A stretch of 64,000 nt of DNA from Rivularia sp. PCC 7116 (GTDB lineage: Bacteria; Cyanobacteriota; Cyanobacteriia; Cyanobacteriales; Nostocaceae), in NCBI RefSeq assembly GCF_000316665.1, contig NC_019678.1:1612001-1676000 (forward strand), written 5' to 3'. The notes below the pieces were generated by a model that ran no database searches, was not told the DNA's origin, and worked only from the letters and a program-made list of their open reading frames with translations. The position numbers and the translations under genes were made by a program. Shown piece after piece: positions 1 through 7,438 of the stretch. Within the stretch, counting starts at the first letter, position 1, and each line of letters opens with the position of its first letter.

Positions 1-233
1 TGAAAAGCATAGATAGCAAATAAAGGAAATATTAATAACGTCCATACTCCAAATGTCCCATGAATTCCCTCAATTTCTGTAAATTTGGGTAGGGAAATTG
101 TCCCCCAACGTCCATCAAAAACATCATAAGTCCAAAAAGCAGTAATAATTGCTCCAATAGTAAATAAGCCAATTAAAGCGTGAAGAATGCGTAGTAATAA
201 TGGTTGATAAGGCTGATGAAATTTCGCTGACAT
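1..233 (-). CDS. Cytochrome b561-like membrane protein (partial, N-terminal part)
   Basis: The minus strand opens with ATG at 233 and reads without a stop to base 1, so only the first 77 codons are in the window. The translation begins MSAKFHQPYQPLLLRILHAL and is followed by a hydrophobic stretch with aromatic residues, a short soluble loop (VFDGRWG, then LPKFTEIEGIHGTFG) and the start of a second hydrophobic segment. This resembles the cyanobacterial cytochrome b/b6-domain (b561-like) membrane proteins, in which histidines of the membrane helices bind heme. I recognise the family from the opening and loop motifs only. The rest of the protein, including some of the expected heme ligands, lies outside the window, so the assignment is moderate. 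Confidence 0.6.
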   Translation of the reverse strand, partial: MSAKFHQPYQPLLLRILHALIGLFTIGAIITAFWTYDVFDGRWGTISLPKFTEIEGIHGTFGVWTLLIFPLFAIYAF

Positions 234-403
234 AAAATAACGAACACAAGAATCATTTACTATTTATTAATGTAGGGGAGACCTTCTTTGGGTATGGACT
301 ATCCTCCCCAAATATTGCCGTTGTGTTGTCGCGCAGCGCAACACGCCATTATGAGTTTAAATCTTATAATAAATGTGGGACAACTAACGGGCAGGTCTAA
401 TAT

Positions 404-781
404 TTAATTCATATTTCCCAGACGTCTATCTAAATTCTTTTGAGTTCCAGAATTTTCTCTACCTGTTCTTACCCAAGCAATATCTTGATGAGAATCCCGT
501 GTCATTTGTTCGTCACGCTCTGCATCACTTTGAAATCCCCCACGAGTTGGAAATCCGGCATTATTCCGAGGATTTTCAAACATATGATAAACTACAACCG
601 CTTTTGTTTTACCCAAGAGATACTGCTGCGCTAAAGTATCCGTACCTCTAGCATCTCCAACAACAAAACCTTGATTTTTTTTCAGAGCATTATTAATTTG
701 TTGACGGTAGTGTTTGTCAAATTCTGCTTGAGTTAAATCCAGGTGTCCGCTGATGAAATTAATGATTTGCTCGGTTGTCAT
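404..781 (-). CDS. SLOG-type (YpsA/DUF2493-like) nucleotide-binding protein
   Basis: A 125-residue protein. The N-terminal part has a short ISGHLDLT strand-turn. Around residues 40-50 it carries GDARGTDTLAQ, which fits the GDARGAD-type phosphate-binding loop of the SLOG superfamily (YpsA, DprA, LOG relatives). These domains bind nucleotides or nucleotide-derived ligands and often sit in defence or stress loci. The second half is polar and shows no further domain. The start ATG (779-781) overlaps the stop of the upstream GDSL hydrolase remnant (ATGA overlap), so the two were probably one transcription unit before the hydrolase gene was broken. Its exact ligand and role are unknown. It looks intact. 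Confidence 0.6.
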   Translation of the reverse strand: MTTEQIINFISGHLDLTQAEFDKHYRQQINNALKKNQGFVVGDARGTDTLAQQYLLGKTKAVVVYHMFENPRNNAGFPTRGGFQSDAERDEQMTRDSHQDIAWVRTGRENSGTQKNLDRRLGNMN

Positions 782-1266
782 GTTTTGATTTTATCAAGTA
801 GCTCGATTAATTTTTTATTAAGAATGTCATATCCTTGATTATTCAAATGCAGTTCATTAGAAGCATATTCTTGCAACATCATTCCTTGACTATCAGCAAT
901 AATCGAGAAACTATCAAATATAACTCACGGGGTGACAACAATGATACAAACAAGACAGGGGTTAGGTTTTAGGGGTTAGGGATTAGGGAATGCAGGAGTT
1001 CCTTTAAGGTAGATGAAATTCCGAAAAATGGCATTGAACTGAAATTCACGATTCTGCCGAGGGATATTGTTCATCACTTATTGAGAATAATTTCCCCATC
1101 ACCCAACACCCAAACCCTGTCCTCATTTCAAGCTGCTTGTCACCCCCTGAGCAAATATAATCACCTTATCTTTAGCTAATGTAGCTATATAAGCATTAAC
1201 TTCTTCAACTGCCGATCGTAGATCAAAAAGGCTTACGTTGGCTGTAATTCTGCAATCTGCATTAAC
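778..1266 (-). pseudogene. GDSL/SGNH hydrolase, C-terminal remnant split by a MITE
   Basis: The 3' end reads NELHLNNQGYDILNKKL, the C-terminal block of SGNH/GDSL esterases carrying the catalytic His (LHxNxxGY). The reading frame is broken at 924-1151 by an inserted element with terminal inverted repeats and a 9-bp target duplication. Removing the element and one duplication restores one frame: LAKDKVIIF is joined directly to DSFSIIADSQGMM. Upstream the frame is closed by TAA at 1267-1269, and the N-terminal half with the GDSL serine block is missing, so the gene was also lost at its 5' end. The stop overlaps the start of the SLOG-type gene. Non-functional as an esterase. Confidence 0.75.
924..1151. 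mobile_element. 228-bp MITE-like element with 9-bp target site duplication
   Basis: The left end CTCACGGGGTGACAA (924-938) and the right end TTGTCACCCCCTGAG (1137-1151) are inverted copies with one mismatch. Subterminal arms are also inverted and imperfect (GACAGGGGTTAGG near 953; CCAAACCCTGTC near 1110). The element is flanked by direct repeats CAAATATAA at 915-923 and 1152-1160. No transposase is encoded, so it is a non-autonomous element mobilised in trans. The family of the parent transposon is not recognisable from the ends. Confidence 0.85.
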
Positions 1267-1299
1267 TTACATTAAAAAATTAAATTAAATCAATTAGTC

Positions 1300-2103
1300 T
1301 TAACCTAAAAAATCTCTTAACAACTTATTGATTTTCTCTGGCTTTTCAAAGTTAGGAAGATGAGCCGTGCCGGGTATTTCTTCTCCCCAAGCATTAGGAA
1401 TAGTATCAACAATATACTGGCAGCGTTGCTTAATATGCGGGAAATCTAGTTCACCCCAAATAACAAGCACTGGTAACGATAAGACAGATAATCTTTCATA
1501 AGCGTTATTGGGTTCAATTTCTTGAGTAAGTTCAGGCATCCCTAAAGCAATACCATTCATATCAAGAAATAATTCTCTCAAAGCACTATTAACTCTTCCT
1601 TTCTGACTAGTTGCACCGTCAAGCCATAAGTTAGCTTCAATTGCATTAACACGCGCTAAATCGTTGGTTTCCTCCGCTTCCTTCAACGTATTAATACGTG
1701 CTTGAATATTAGGAGCAAACGTTTCCGGCGCAGGAGCGCCGCTGATAGCAGTTGAAATCAGCACAAGCTTAGTTACCCGTTGTGGATAAGCAAGAGTAAA
1801 ATCGATCGCAATACGTCCACCTTGCGAACATCCGACTAAAAAAGTATTTGAGACTTCCAGTTTGTCAAGCACTTTTCGTAAATCTTCAATATGTGAAAAG
1901 GCTTGATCGGCAGTTGTCGTTTCACCGAAACCCCGGCGATCGTAAGCAACTACTTGATAGCTGTCGTTCAAACCAGCCATCTGATAATGCCACATACGTT
2001 TATCTGCAACGCCTGCATGGAGAAAAATTAATGGTTTGCCTTCTCCTGAACATTCAACCGCAAGTTCAGCACTACCTATGTTAAGTTTAAAAGTCTCCGC
2101 CAT
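1300..2103 (-). CDS. Alpha/beta hydrolase
   Basis: A 267-residue alpha/beta-fold hydrolase, probably cytosolic, as no signal peptide is seen. The catalytic triad is visible: nucleophile Ser93 in GCSQGG, acid Asp220 in WGELDFPH, and His248 in GTAHLP. The HAG motif near residue 29 supplies the oxyanion hole and DRRGFG (55-60) is the usual strand-4 turn. Length and layout match small esterases of the 3-oxoadipate enol-lactonase/haloperoxidase type, but nothing nearby indicates a catabolic pathway, so the substrate is unknown. The gene is intact and lies between two decayed loci; its start at 2103 fits the length of the family and precedes the fold directly. Confidence 0.85.
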   Translation of the reverse strand: MAETFKLNIGSAELAVECSGEGKPLIFLHAGVADKRMWHYQMAGLNDSYQVVAYDRRGFGETTTADQAFSHIEDLRKVLDKLEVSNTFLVGCSQGGRIAIDFTLAYPQRVTKLVLISTAISGAPAPETFAPNIQARINTLKEAEETNDLARVNAIEANLWLDGATSQKGRVNSALRELFLDMNGIALGMPELTQEIEPNNAYERLSVLSLPVLVIWGELDFPHIKQRCQYIVDTIPNAWGEEIPGTAHLPNFEKPEKINKLLRDFLG

Positions 2104-2134
2104 GATTAAAGAGCAACTTTTACAATTGTGTATC

Positions 2135-2335
2135 TTAGCTGACTATTTTAATGACTTTACCCGCAGTAATCAGATCCAGTGCATCACAAACATCGGGTAT
2201 CAGAGGTACAAGCTCAGATAAGCAATTAATCAGCGCTACCATAACTACAACTGCAACTCCAGCCTGTTGTAAGTTTTGCTCATACCTTAAGTTTTAGTCT
2301 GTGGTGAGCAGAATTGTAAAACCTGCCTGATGCAT
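2135..2335 (-). pseudogene. PIN-like (DUF5615-type) toxin remnant with one nonsense codon
   Basis: Read from ATG at 2333-2335 the frame gives MHQAGFTILLTTD, then TAA, then NLRYEQNLQQAGVAVVVMVA, and ends with TAGKVIKIVS and a TAA at 2135-2137. This pattern (LTTDQNLRYQQNL followed by a hydrophobic strand and LxPLxPxVxxAL) is familiar from small PIN-like ribonuclease toxins of cyanobacteria. The in-frame TAA stands where the family has a Gln, so a single CAA to TAA change explains the break. The N-terminal acidic strand of the domain (DENV type) is not seen upstream, so the 5' end is probably lost too. No antitoxin partner is seen. Confidence 0.55.
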
Positions 2336-2466
2336 AAGTACCCTACTCACCAGATTTCAACAAGATTGAACAAGACTTTGCCATTATCAAAAAAAGGCGG
2401 ATTTATTCTCCCCCGGATGTCTCGCTTTACGACATCATTAAATCATACGGAAATTAATTGGAATGA

Positions 2467-2781
2467 CTATAAATCCGAAAACGGACCGCCATTTGCAAAA
2501 ACTTTGCTACCTTGATATGCACATTCAACTGAAAGACTTTTTTCATTCTTAATCATCTTTAAATTAAAAGCACTTAAAGAAACTCCTACCTCATCATTTG
2601 ACTTAGAAGATATTTCTAATACAGGAGCTATTTTAGCTTCAGCGGCTGCTTCATGTAGAGATGCTATTGATTTCTGAGCTTGTACTTTCGCAAAACCAGG
2701 ATGCCACTTAAATTCAATTAAACTCTCTTTTACAAAAGTAAAGCATTTTTTATTGGGGATAAAAAGAGGTCTTTTAGCCAT
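2467..2781 (-). pseudogene. DarT1-associated NADAR antitoxin, truncated
   Basis: The recognisable part begins at ATG 2779-2781 with MAKRPLFIPN, followed by a VKESLIEFKWHPGF block, KSIASLHEAA, EISSKSNDEVGVSLSAFNL and YQGSKVFANGGPFSDL, then a TAG stop. This is the N-terminal region of the antitoxin family found beside DarT1 toxins, whose members are, as I recall, about 250 residues long; here about 104 residues remain and the catalytic NADAR part is absent. The open frame extends upstream to 2919, but that stretch overlaps the toxin remnant in another frame and does not look coding. It lies 41 bp downstream of the DarT remnant, as expected for this toxin-antitoxin order. Probably inactive. Confidence 0.6.
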
Positions 2782-2822
2782 AATAAGTTTTACAATTATA
2801 AGAAGAACAATACAATTATGGT

Positions 2823-3195
2823 TTACCACATTTCCCAATCTTGTCTGGGAGAAAAGTAATAGCGACATTCGCCGTAAAACTTCTGTAAATAATTCCCTGG
2901 ATTTTGCTTTGCCCAACAATTTCCAACATTTAAATTATAAAAGTGAACTGCATCAATATATTGAGCATCAATCTGATTAAATACAAGCACTTCAGCTTGA
3001 GGATAAGTTGTAAAATTACTTGGAATTTCTAAAATTTCGCGTTTAATACGACCATAATCTGAGAACATATTTTTTAAAACATCAGGTTGTGTTATCGCCT
3101 GAGTTCTCATTTCTAAGATATTTTCTTTAGCATTGTTTGAAGCTGCATTCTCTTGATAAAACTTACAATCTAGTTCCCATAAAACAGCTTGATTT
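2823..3195 (-). pseudogene. DarT-type DNA ADP-ribosyltransferase toxin, C-terminal fragment
   Basis: The frame ending at 2823 contains TTYPQAEVLVFNQIDAQYID, matching the C-terminal block of DarT (DUF4433) toxins (PQAEVLV followed by Pro- or Asp-x-x-Tyr-Ile). DarT modifies thymidine bases in single-stranded DNA. The frame continues upstream of the first ATG (3110), through LWELDCKFYQENAASNN, to about 3195, where it runs into a dispersed palindromic repeat; the N-terminal NAD-binding half is gone. It precedes the truncated NADAR antitoxin on the same strand, so together they are a dead toxin-antitoxin operon. The assignment rests on one block plus context. Confidence 0.55.
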
Positions 3196-3247
3196 AGCCC
3201 GTGCAGACGGGCTTTGTAATTATAGCCCCAGCCTTACAGGCTGCGGG
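3196..3247. repeat. Dispersed double-palindrome repeat
   Basis: Two adjacent hairpins: AGCCCGT/ACGGGCT (3196-3213) and CCCCAGCCT/AGGCTGCGGG (3226-3247). I recognise this as a short dispersed repeat common in cyanobacterial spacers. It marks the breakpoint where the DarT reading frame loses its 5' half. Confidence 0.6.
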
Positions 3248-3296
3248 TGATTTTTATTGTAATAAACCCATCCCCAACCTGTTCAATTAGAGATAA

Positions 3297-3450
3297 TATA
3301 GGAATCCGTTTTGAATATTGAAAAAATCTAGGTATTTGTAGGGTGTGTTACGACGCTAGTCTAACGCACCGAAACCCTTACATCATGGTGCGTTGCGCTT
3401 CGCGACAACACACCCTACGTATATTTCAAAAATCAATTAGGATTCCTATA
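3297..3450. mobile_element. 154-bp palindromic MITE-like element
   Basis: The ends TATAGGAATCC (3297-3307) and GGATTCCTATA (3440-3450) are perfect inverted repeats. Inside, TGTAGGGTGTGTT (about 3340) and ACACACCCTAC (about 3408-3418) form a second inverted pair, and GGTGCGTTGCGCTTCGCGAC lies in the core. The whole element can fold on itself. No coding frame is seen. It lies in the spacer before gpsA. Confidence 0.65.
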
Positions 3451-3586
3451 TTTTCAAAGTATTAATTATCCACCCATGACTCAAGCACCACTCAAATTAG
3501 TAGCCTTCTAAGCTGAGGGCTTATGTTCCATTGCGCTTAAAATGACGAATAATGCTATATTTCCCACCGTCGCATACGTAATTATT

Positions 3587-4516
3587 ATGGCTAATCAAAA
3601 AACAGTTGCTATTCTCGGTGCCGGTGCTTGGGGAAAAGCTCTTACAACTCTTGCTCAAATTAACGCTCATGATGTACGAATATTCTCGCGTCGCGGTTCG
3701 CAAACTTTAGAACAAACCGTGGAAGGTGCGGATATTATTCTCAGCGCTGTTTCTATGAAAGGGGTAAGAGATGTTGCTTCTCAATTAAAATCTTTATCTG
3801 TTTCTCCTCAAACTATTTTTGTTACCGCTACTAAAGGTTTAGACCCTCAGACTACATGCACACCTTCGCAGATTTGGCAAGATAATTTTCCCGATAATCC
3901 AGTGGTGGTTTTATGCGGTCCTAATTTATCTAAGGAGATTACCAAGGAATTACCAGCAGCCACTGTAGTAGCTAGCAAGATTGAAAGTGCTGCCGAATCA
4001 ACGCAGTTAGTATTTAATTCAACTCGATTTCGGGTTTACACAAATTCCGATCCTTTGGGAGTGGAATTAGGTGGAACTTTGAAAAATGTTATGGCGATCG
4101 CTGCTGGTGTATGTGACGGTTTGCAGTTGGGAACCAATGCCAAGGCTGCGCTAATGACTCGCGGGCTAACTGAAATGGTTCGTATCGGCGTACATTGGGG
4201 TGCGAAGCCAGAAACTTTTTACGGTTTATCGGGTTTGGGTGATATTCTAGCAACCTGCAACAGTCCTTTAAGTCGCAATTACCAAGTCGGATATCAATTA
4301 GGACAAGGTAAAACTCTTACAGAAATTCTTTCCCAACTTGAAGAAACTGCTGAAGGAGTAAATACAGCTGAAGTTTTGGTACACAGAGCCAAACAACAAA
4401 ATATTTCCATGCCGATTACTCAAGAAGTTTACCGCTTGCTGAAAGCTGAAGTCACACCACGACAGGCGCTGATGGATTTAATGAAGCGAGATATCAAGCC
4501 AGAATACAACAATTAG
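3587..4516 (+). CDS. gpsA: NAD(P)-dependent glycerol-3-phosphate dehydrogenase
   Basis: Catalyses interconversion of dihydroxyacetone phosphate and sn-glycerol-3-phosphate, the entry to phospholipid and glycolipid synthesis; cytosolic. From ATG 3587 the protein has 309 residues, the usual cyanobacterial length. The nucleotide-binding loop GAGAWGKAL is about ten residues from this start. Further along are ATKGLDP, CGPNLSKEI, GGTLKNVMAIAAG with the catalytic Lys, and GLSGLGDILATC with the substrate-binding block. An ATG 45 bases upstream (3542) is in frame but would add a tail without family support and has no ribosome site. The gene appears monocistronic. No anomalies. Confidence 0.95.
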   Translation: MANQKTVAILGAGAWGKALTTLAQINAHDVRIFSRRGSQTLEQTVEGADIILSAVSMKGVRDVASQLKSLSVSPQTIFVTATKGLDPQTTCTPSQIWQDNFPDNPVVVLCGPNLSKEITKELPAATVVASKIESAAESTQLVFNSTRFRVYTNSDPLGVELGGTLKNVMAIAAGVCDGLQLGTNAKAALMTRGLTEMVRIGVHWGAKPETFYGLSGLGDILATCNSPLSRNYQVGYQLGQGKTLTEILSQLEETAEGVNTAEVLVHRAKQQNISMPITQEVYRLLKAEVTPRQALMDLMKRDIKPEYNN

Positions 4517-5039
4517 TTTGGGAATTGGGGTTGTGGGGAAATGGGGGATGGGAAGACGAGGGGACAACAAGAGAACAGTGTGCTTACAACTCTCAATTAC
4601 CAATTACCAATGCCCCATACCCTATTCCCAAATTCAAAATACCAAGATTCCCTGACGATTAATTAAAATTTCGTCAGGAAATAACTTGCATAGCTATGTA
4701 GATATGACTATGCATACGATTTATAACTTTTTTAGCTTGTCTATCTTTATACCATGTAATCTTGGTTACTGTCAAGATTTATAAAGTTGGAAGTATGACT
4801 GGCAATGCCAGTTAATTGCAGTCTAGTAAAGCGTTTGAATTGCTGTTGGTTCAAATAAATTACTAAACTGATATGCCTAAATTAAATCAGTATCAAATGA
4901 AATCAGTATGGTTTTCTTTCAAAAAAAACCAAATTAATTTCTAAATAATGTTAGTTCTCCGTTAATCGCGGGAACAATAGCAACAGTTGATTAGCTAAAA
5001 GGCTAATAATTGTTACCTGGAGCCGTTGAGAATATTCTT
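4517..5039. other. Spacer between gpsA and sigC
   Basis: No gene seen. It holds degenerate heptamer-like runs (4560-4625), a hairpin CCTGACGA/TCGTCAGG (4651-4658 with 4671-4678) without a following T run, a short palindrome near 4798-4812, and an AT-rich leader before sigC. The 360-bp region after the hairpin is likely to contain the sigC promoter, but I cannot place it exactly. Confidence 0.5.
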
Positions 5040-6299
5040 ATGCCAGCAACATCTTTTTATGCAGATGCCGATGCCGCTTACGATACTCAAAAGTCCCGTC
5101 AAGATTTGGAGCCGGAAATAACCGCAGATGATGCGGATGCTCCAGCAGATGAGGACTTGGAGCAACTGGAGATGGCTTCTTCCGAGACTGCTAATGTGAG
5201 TGCTAGTACGAAAACCCGCAGTACGGATTTAGTTCGTTTATACCTTCAGGAAATTGGCAGAGTTCGGTTATTAGGGCGAGATGAAGAGGTTTCAGAAGCT
5301 CAAAAAGTCCAGCGTTATTTGAAGTTACGGATACTGTTGTCTGAAGCTGCAAGCAAAGGTGATGAATTACTTGCTCATTATTTAAAGATAATTGAAGCCC
5401 AAGAACGTTTGACATCTGAGTTAGGACATCGCCCTTCGATGAAAAGATGGGCAAATACTGCTGGTATTGAAGAGTCTGAGCTAAAAGGCGCTTTATCACA
5501 AGGTAAGCGTCGTTGGGCTGAAACTGCTAAATTAACCGTACAAGAATTAGAGCAAATTCAAACCCAAGGACTTCAAGCCAAGGAACACATGATTAAGGCG
5601 AATCTTCGTCTTGTTGTTTCTGTTGCTAAAAAATACCAAAATCGTGGTTTGGAATTATTGGATTTAGTTCAAGAAGGTACTTTAGGTTTAGAAAGAGCGG
5701 TAGAAAAATTTGATCCCACTAAGGGTTATCGCTTTAGTACCTATGCTTATTGGTGGATTCGTCAAGGTATTACCCGAGCGATCGCTACTTCTAGCCGTAC
5801 TATCCGACTACCAGTTCACATCACCGAAAAGTTAAACAAAATCAAGAAAGCTCAACGTAAAATTGCTCAAGAAAAAGGTCGTACTCCGACTTTGGAAGAT
5901 TTAGCTGTTGAGTTGGAAATGACTCCCGCTCAAGTACGGGAAGTTTTATTGCGGGTTCCTCGTTCTGTTTCTCTTGAAACAAAAGTTGGTAAAGATAAAG
6001 ATACCGAATTAGGTGAGTTACTTGAAACTGATGGTGTAACACCTGAAGAAATGTTAATGCGGGAATCTCTCCAAAGAGATTTGCAAAATCTTTTGGCTGA
6101 TTTAACTACCCGCGAACGCGATGTAATTCTCATGCGTTTTGGTTTGGCTGACGGCCATCCTTACTCATTAGCAGAAATTGGACGCGCTTTAGATTTATCC
6201 CGCGAACGTGTTAGACAAATTGAATCCAAAGCTTTGCAAAAGCTACGTCAACCGAAGCGACGCAATTTGATTCGCGATTATTTGGAATCTCTCAGCTAA
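5040..6299 (+). CDS. sigC: Group 2 sigma-70 factor SigC
   Basis: A primary-like but non-essential RNA polymerase sigma factor. From ATG 5040 it has 419 residues: an acidic N-terminal stretch, then DLVRLYLQEIGRVRLL (region 1.2), region 2 with NLRLVVSVAKKYQNRG, LLDLVQEGTLGLERAVEKFD and STYAYWWIRQGITRAI, region 3, and region 4 with SLAEIGRALDLSRERVRQIE. The opening MPATSFYADA agrees with my memory of Anabaena SigC, and in Anabaena 7120 sigC is next to furA as here. An in-frame start 30 bases upstream is less likely. In Anabaena SigC is linked to heterocyst differentiation and nutrient stress; that role here is inferred. Confidence 0.88.
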   Translation: MPATSFYADADAAYDTQKSRQDLEPEITADDADAPADEDLEQLEMASSETANVSASTKTRSTDLVRLYLQEIGRVRLLGRDEEVSEAQKVQRYLKLRILLSEAASKGDELLAHYLKIIEAQERLTSELGHRPSMKRWANTAGIEESELKGALSQGKRRWAETAKLTVQELEQIQTQGLQAKEHMIKANLRLVVSVAKKYQNRGLELLDLVQEGTLGLERAVEKFDPTKGYRFSTYAYWWIRQGITRAIATSSRTIRLPVHITEKLNKIKKAQRKIAQEKGRTPTLEDLAVELEMTPAQVREVLLRVPRSVSLETKVGKDKDTELGELLETDGVTPEEMLMRESLQRDLQNLLADLTTRERDVILMRFGLADGHPYSLAEIGRALDLSRERVRQIESKALQKLRQPKRRNLIRDYLESLS

Positions 6300-6840
6300 A
6301 AGTTCAGTGTTTAAAAGTGATTGAAGCACGGTTTTGGGAAGCCATTCGTATTCTTAATCCCCTTTGTTTTGGGGCAAGATATGGTTTCCCCATTGCCTTC
6401 ATTACTCCTATCTTCTGTATCAGTTGGTTCTCTCTACAACCGGATAAGTGTTCCCATACCCTACATTACGATAGTCTACTATTTTTTTTAGATGCAGAAT
6501 TTGCCCTACGAATAAACTTGGAAGTTCAGGCTTTTTATAATTTTTAATGTAGTCATCTTAGATCTTAAATTTGATCAATCTCTACATCAGATAATTTCTC
6601 AATTTTCTCACCCGATGGATTATGGCAAACTTTTTCTACTTGCATCAAAAAAAAGCTTGTCACTTATTTTCCTTTAAATGCTTACATTTACCAGAATTTT
6701 ATTTTCCACTTTCTGTGTGATATGCAATTTAATTCTCCCCCTGATAGTTAAAAATTATTCTCAACAATCAATAATTATTGCAAACAGGTAGAATTATTTG
6801 TTATATTCGCAATTGATAGGGTTTGTTGAGAAAAATTCGT
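6300..6840. promoter_or_regulatory. Spacer and likely furA promoter region
   Basis: An open frame at 6317-6547 lacks family features and looks non-coding. Bases 6745-6785 are very AT-rich and contain ATTATTCTC and AATAATTATT, which resemble degenerate Fur-box hexamers. FurA represses its own gene in Anabaena, so an operator here is plausible. I cannot fix the promoter boxes. Confidence 0.35.
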
Positions 6841-7296
6841 ATGACAATTTACACTACTGCTTCGCTCAAGGCAGAACTCAACGAACGAGGTTGGCGTTTA
6901 ACACCTCAGAGAGAAGTAATTCTACACATTTTTCAGGAGCTTCCTCAAGGGGAGCATCTGAGTGCCGAGGATCTTTATCAAAGGTTGCAAGGCGATAATG
7001 AAGGGATAAGTCTTTCGACGATTTATCGCACTTTAAAGTTGATGGCACGTATGGGAATTTTGCGGGAGTTGGAATTAGGGGAGGGTCATAAACATTATGA
7101 GCTTAACCAGCCTTATCCCCACCATCACCATCACTTGATTTGTGTTAGGTGCAATACGACTACTGAGTTCAAAAATGACTCAATCTTAAAAATTGGGTTA
7201 AAAACTTCTCAAAAAGATGGTTATCACCTTCTTGATTGCCAGTTGACTATTCATGGAGTATGTCCCAAGTGCCAGCGAGCCTTAATGCCGTTATAA
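6841..7296 (+). CDS. furA: Ferric uptake regulator FurA
   Basis: The global iron-responsive repressor of heterocystous cyanobacteria; it binds AT-rich Fur boxes as a dimer and also binds heme. From ATG 6841 the protein has 151 residues: winged helix with WRLTPQRE and ISLSTIYRTLKLM (recognition helix), then the metal-binding HHHHH cluster, CVRC and a C-terminal CPKC. Two CXXC motifs are as in Anabaena FurA. An upstream ATG at 6823 would add six residues (MLRKIR) without support. The gene order sigC, furA and a convergent peptidoglycan-binding gene matches Anabaena all1692-all1691-alr1690, which separates it from the Zur and PerR paralogues. Confidence 0.9.
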   Translation: MTIYTTASLKAELNERGWRLTPQREVILHIFQELPQGEHLSAEDLYQRLQGDNEGISLSTIYRTLKLMARMGILRELELGEGHKHYELNQPYPHHHHHLICVRCNTTTEFKNDSILKIGLKTSQKDGYHLLDCQLTIHGVCPKCQRALMPL

Positions 7297-7355
7297 CACT
7301 TGGGAGAATGTTTCAGTTGAGTAGTGTTGTCGGATGTATGTTTATGCAGCCTGCA

Positions 7356-7394
7356 AGCAGTTTTTTACTTCTTCTCCAAGAAGGAAAAACTGCT
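7356..7394. terminator. Hairpin between convergent furA and peptidoglycan-binding gene
   Basis: AGCAGTTTTT (7356-7365) pairs with AAAAACTGCT (7385-7394) around a 19-base loop that has its own CTTCT/AGAAG pairing. The T and A tracts inside the stem make it usable from either strand. In Anabaena, read-through of the convergent gene makes the antisense RNA alpha-furA, so the efficiency of such a hairpin matters here. Confidence 0.55.
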
Positions 7395-7438
7395 GGCAGT
7401 AGATAGTCTATTCTGCGAATACGACCGCGAAACGGATG

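Noticed and set aside
2782-2919. N-terminal extension of the NADAR fragment
   Set aside because: It overlaps the DarT frame out of register; family similarity begins only at MAKRPLFIP (2781).
6317-6547. Open frame of 76 codons after sigC
   Set aside because: No ribosome site, no family features, and composition like the AT-rich spacer.
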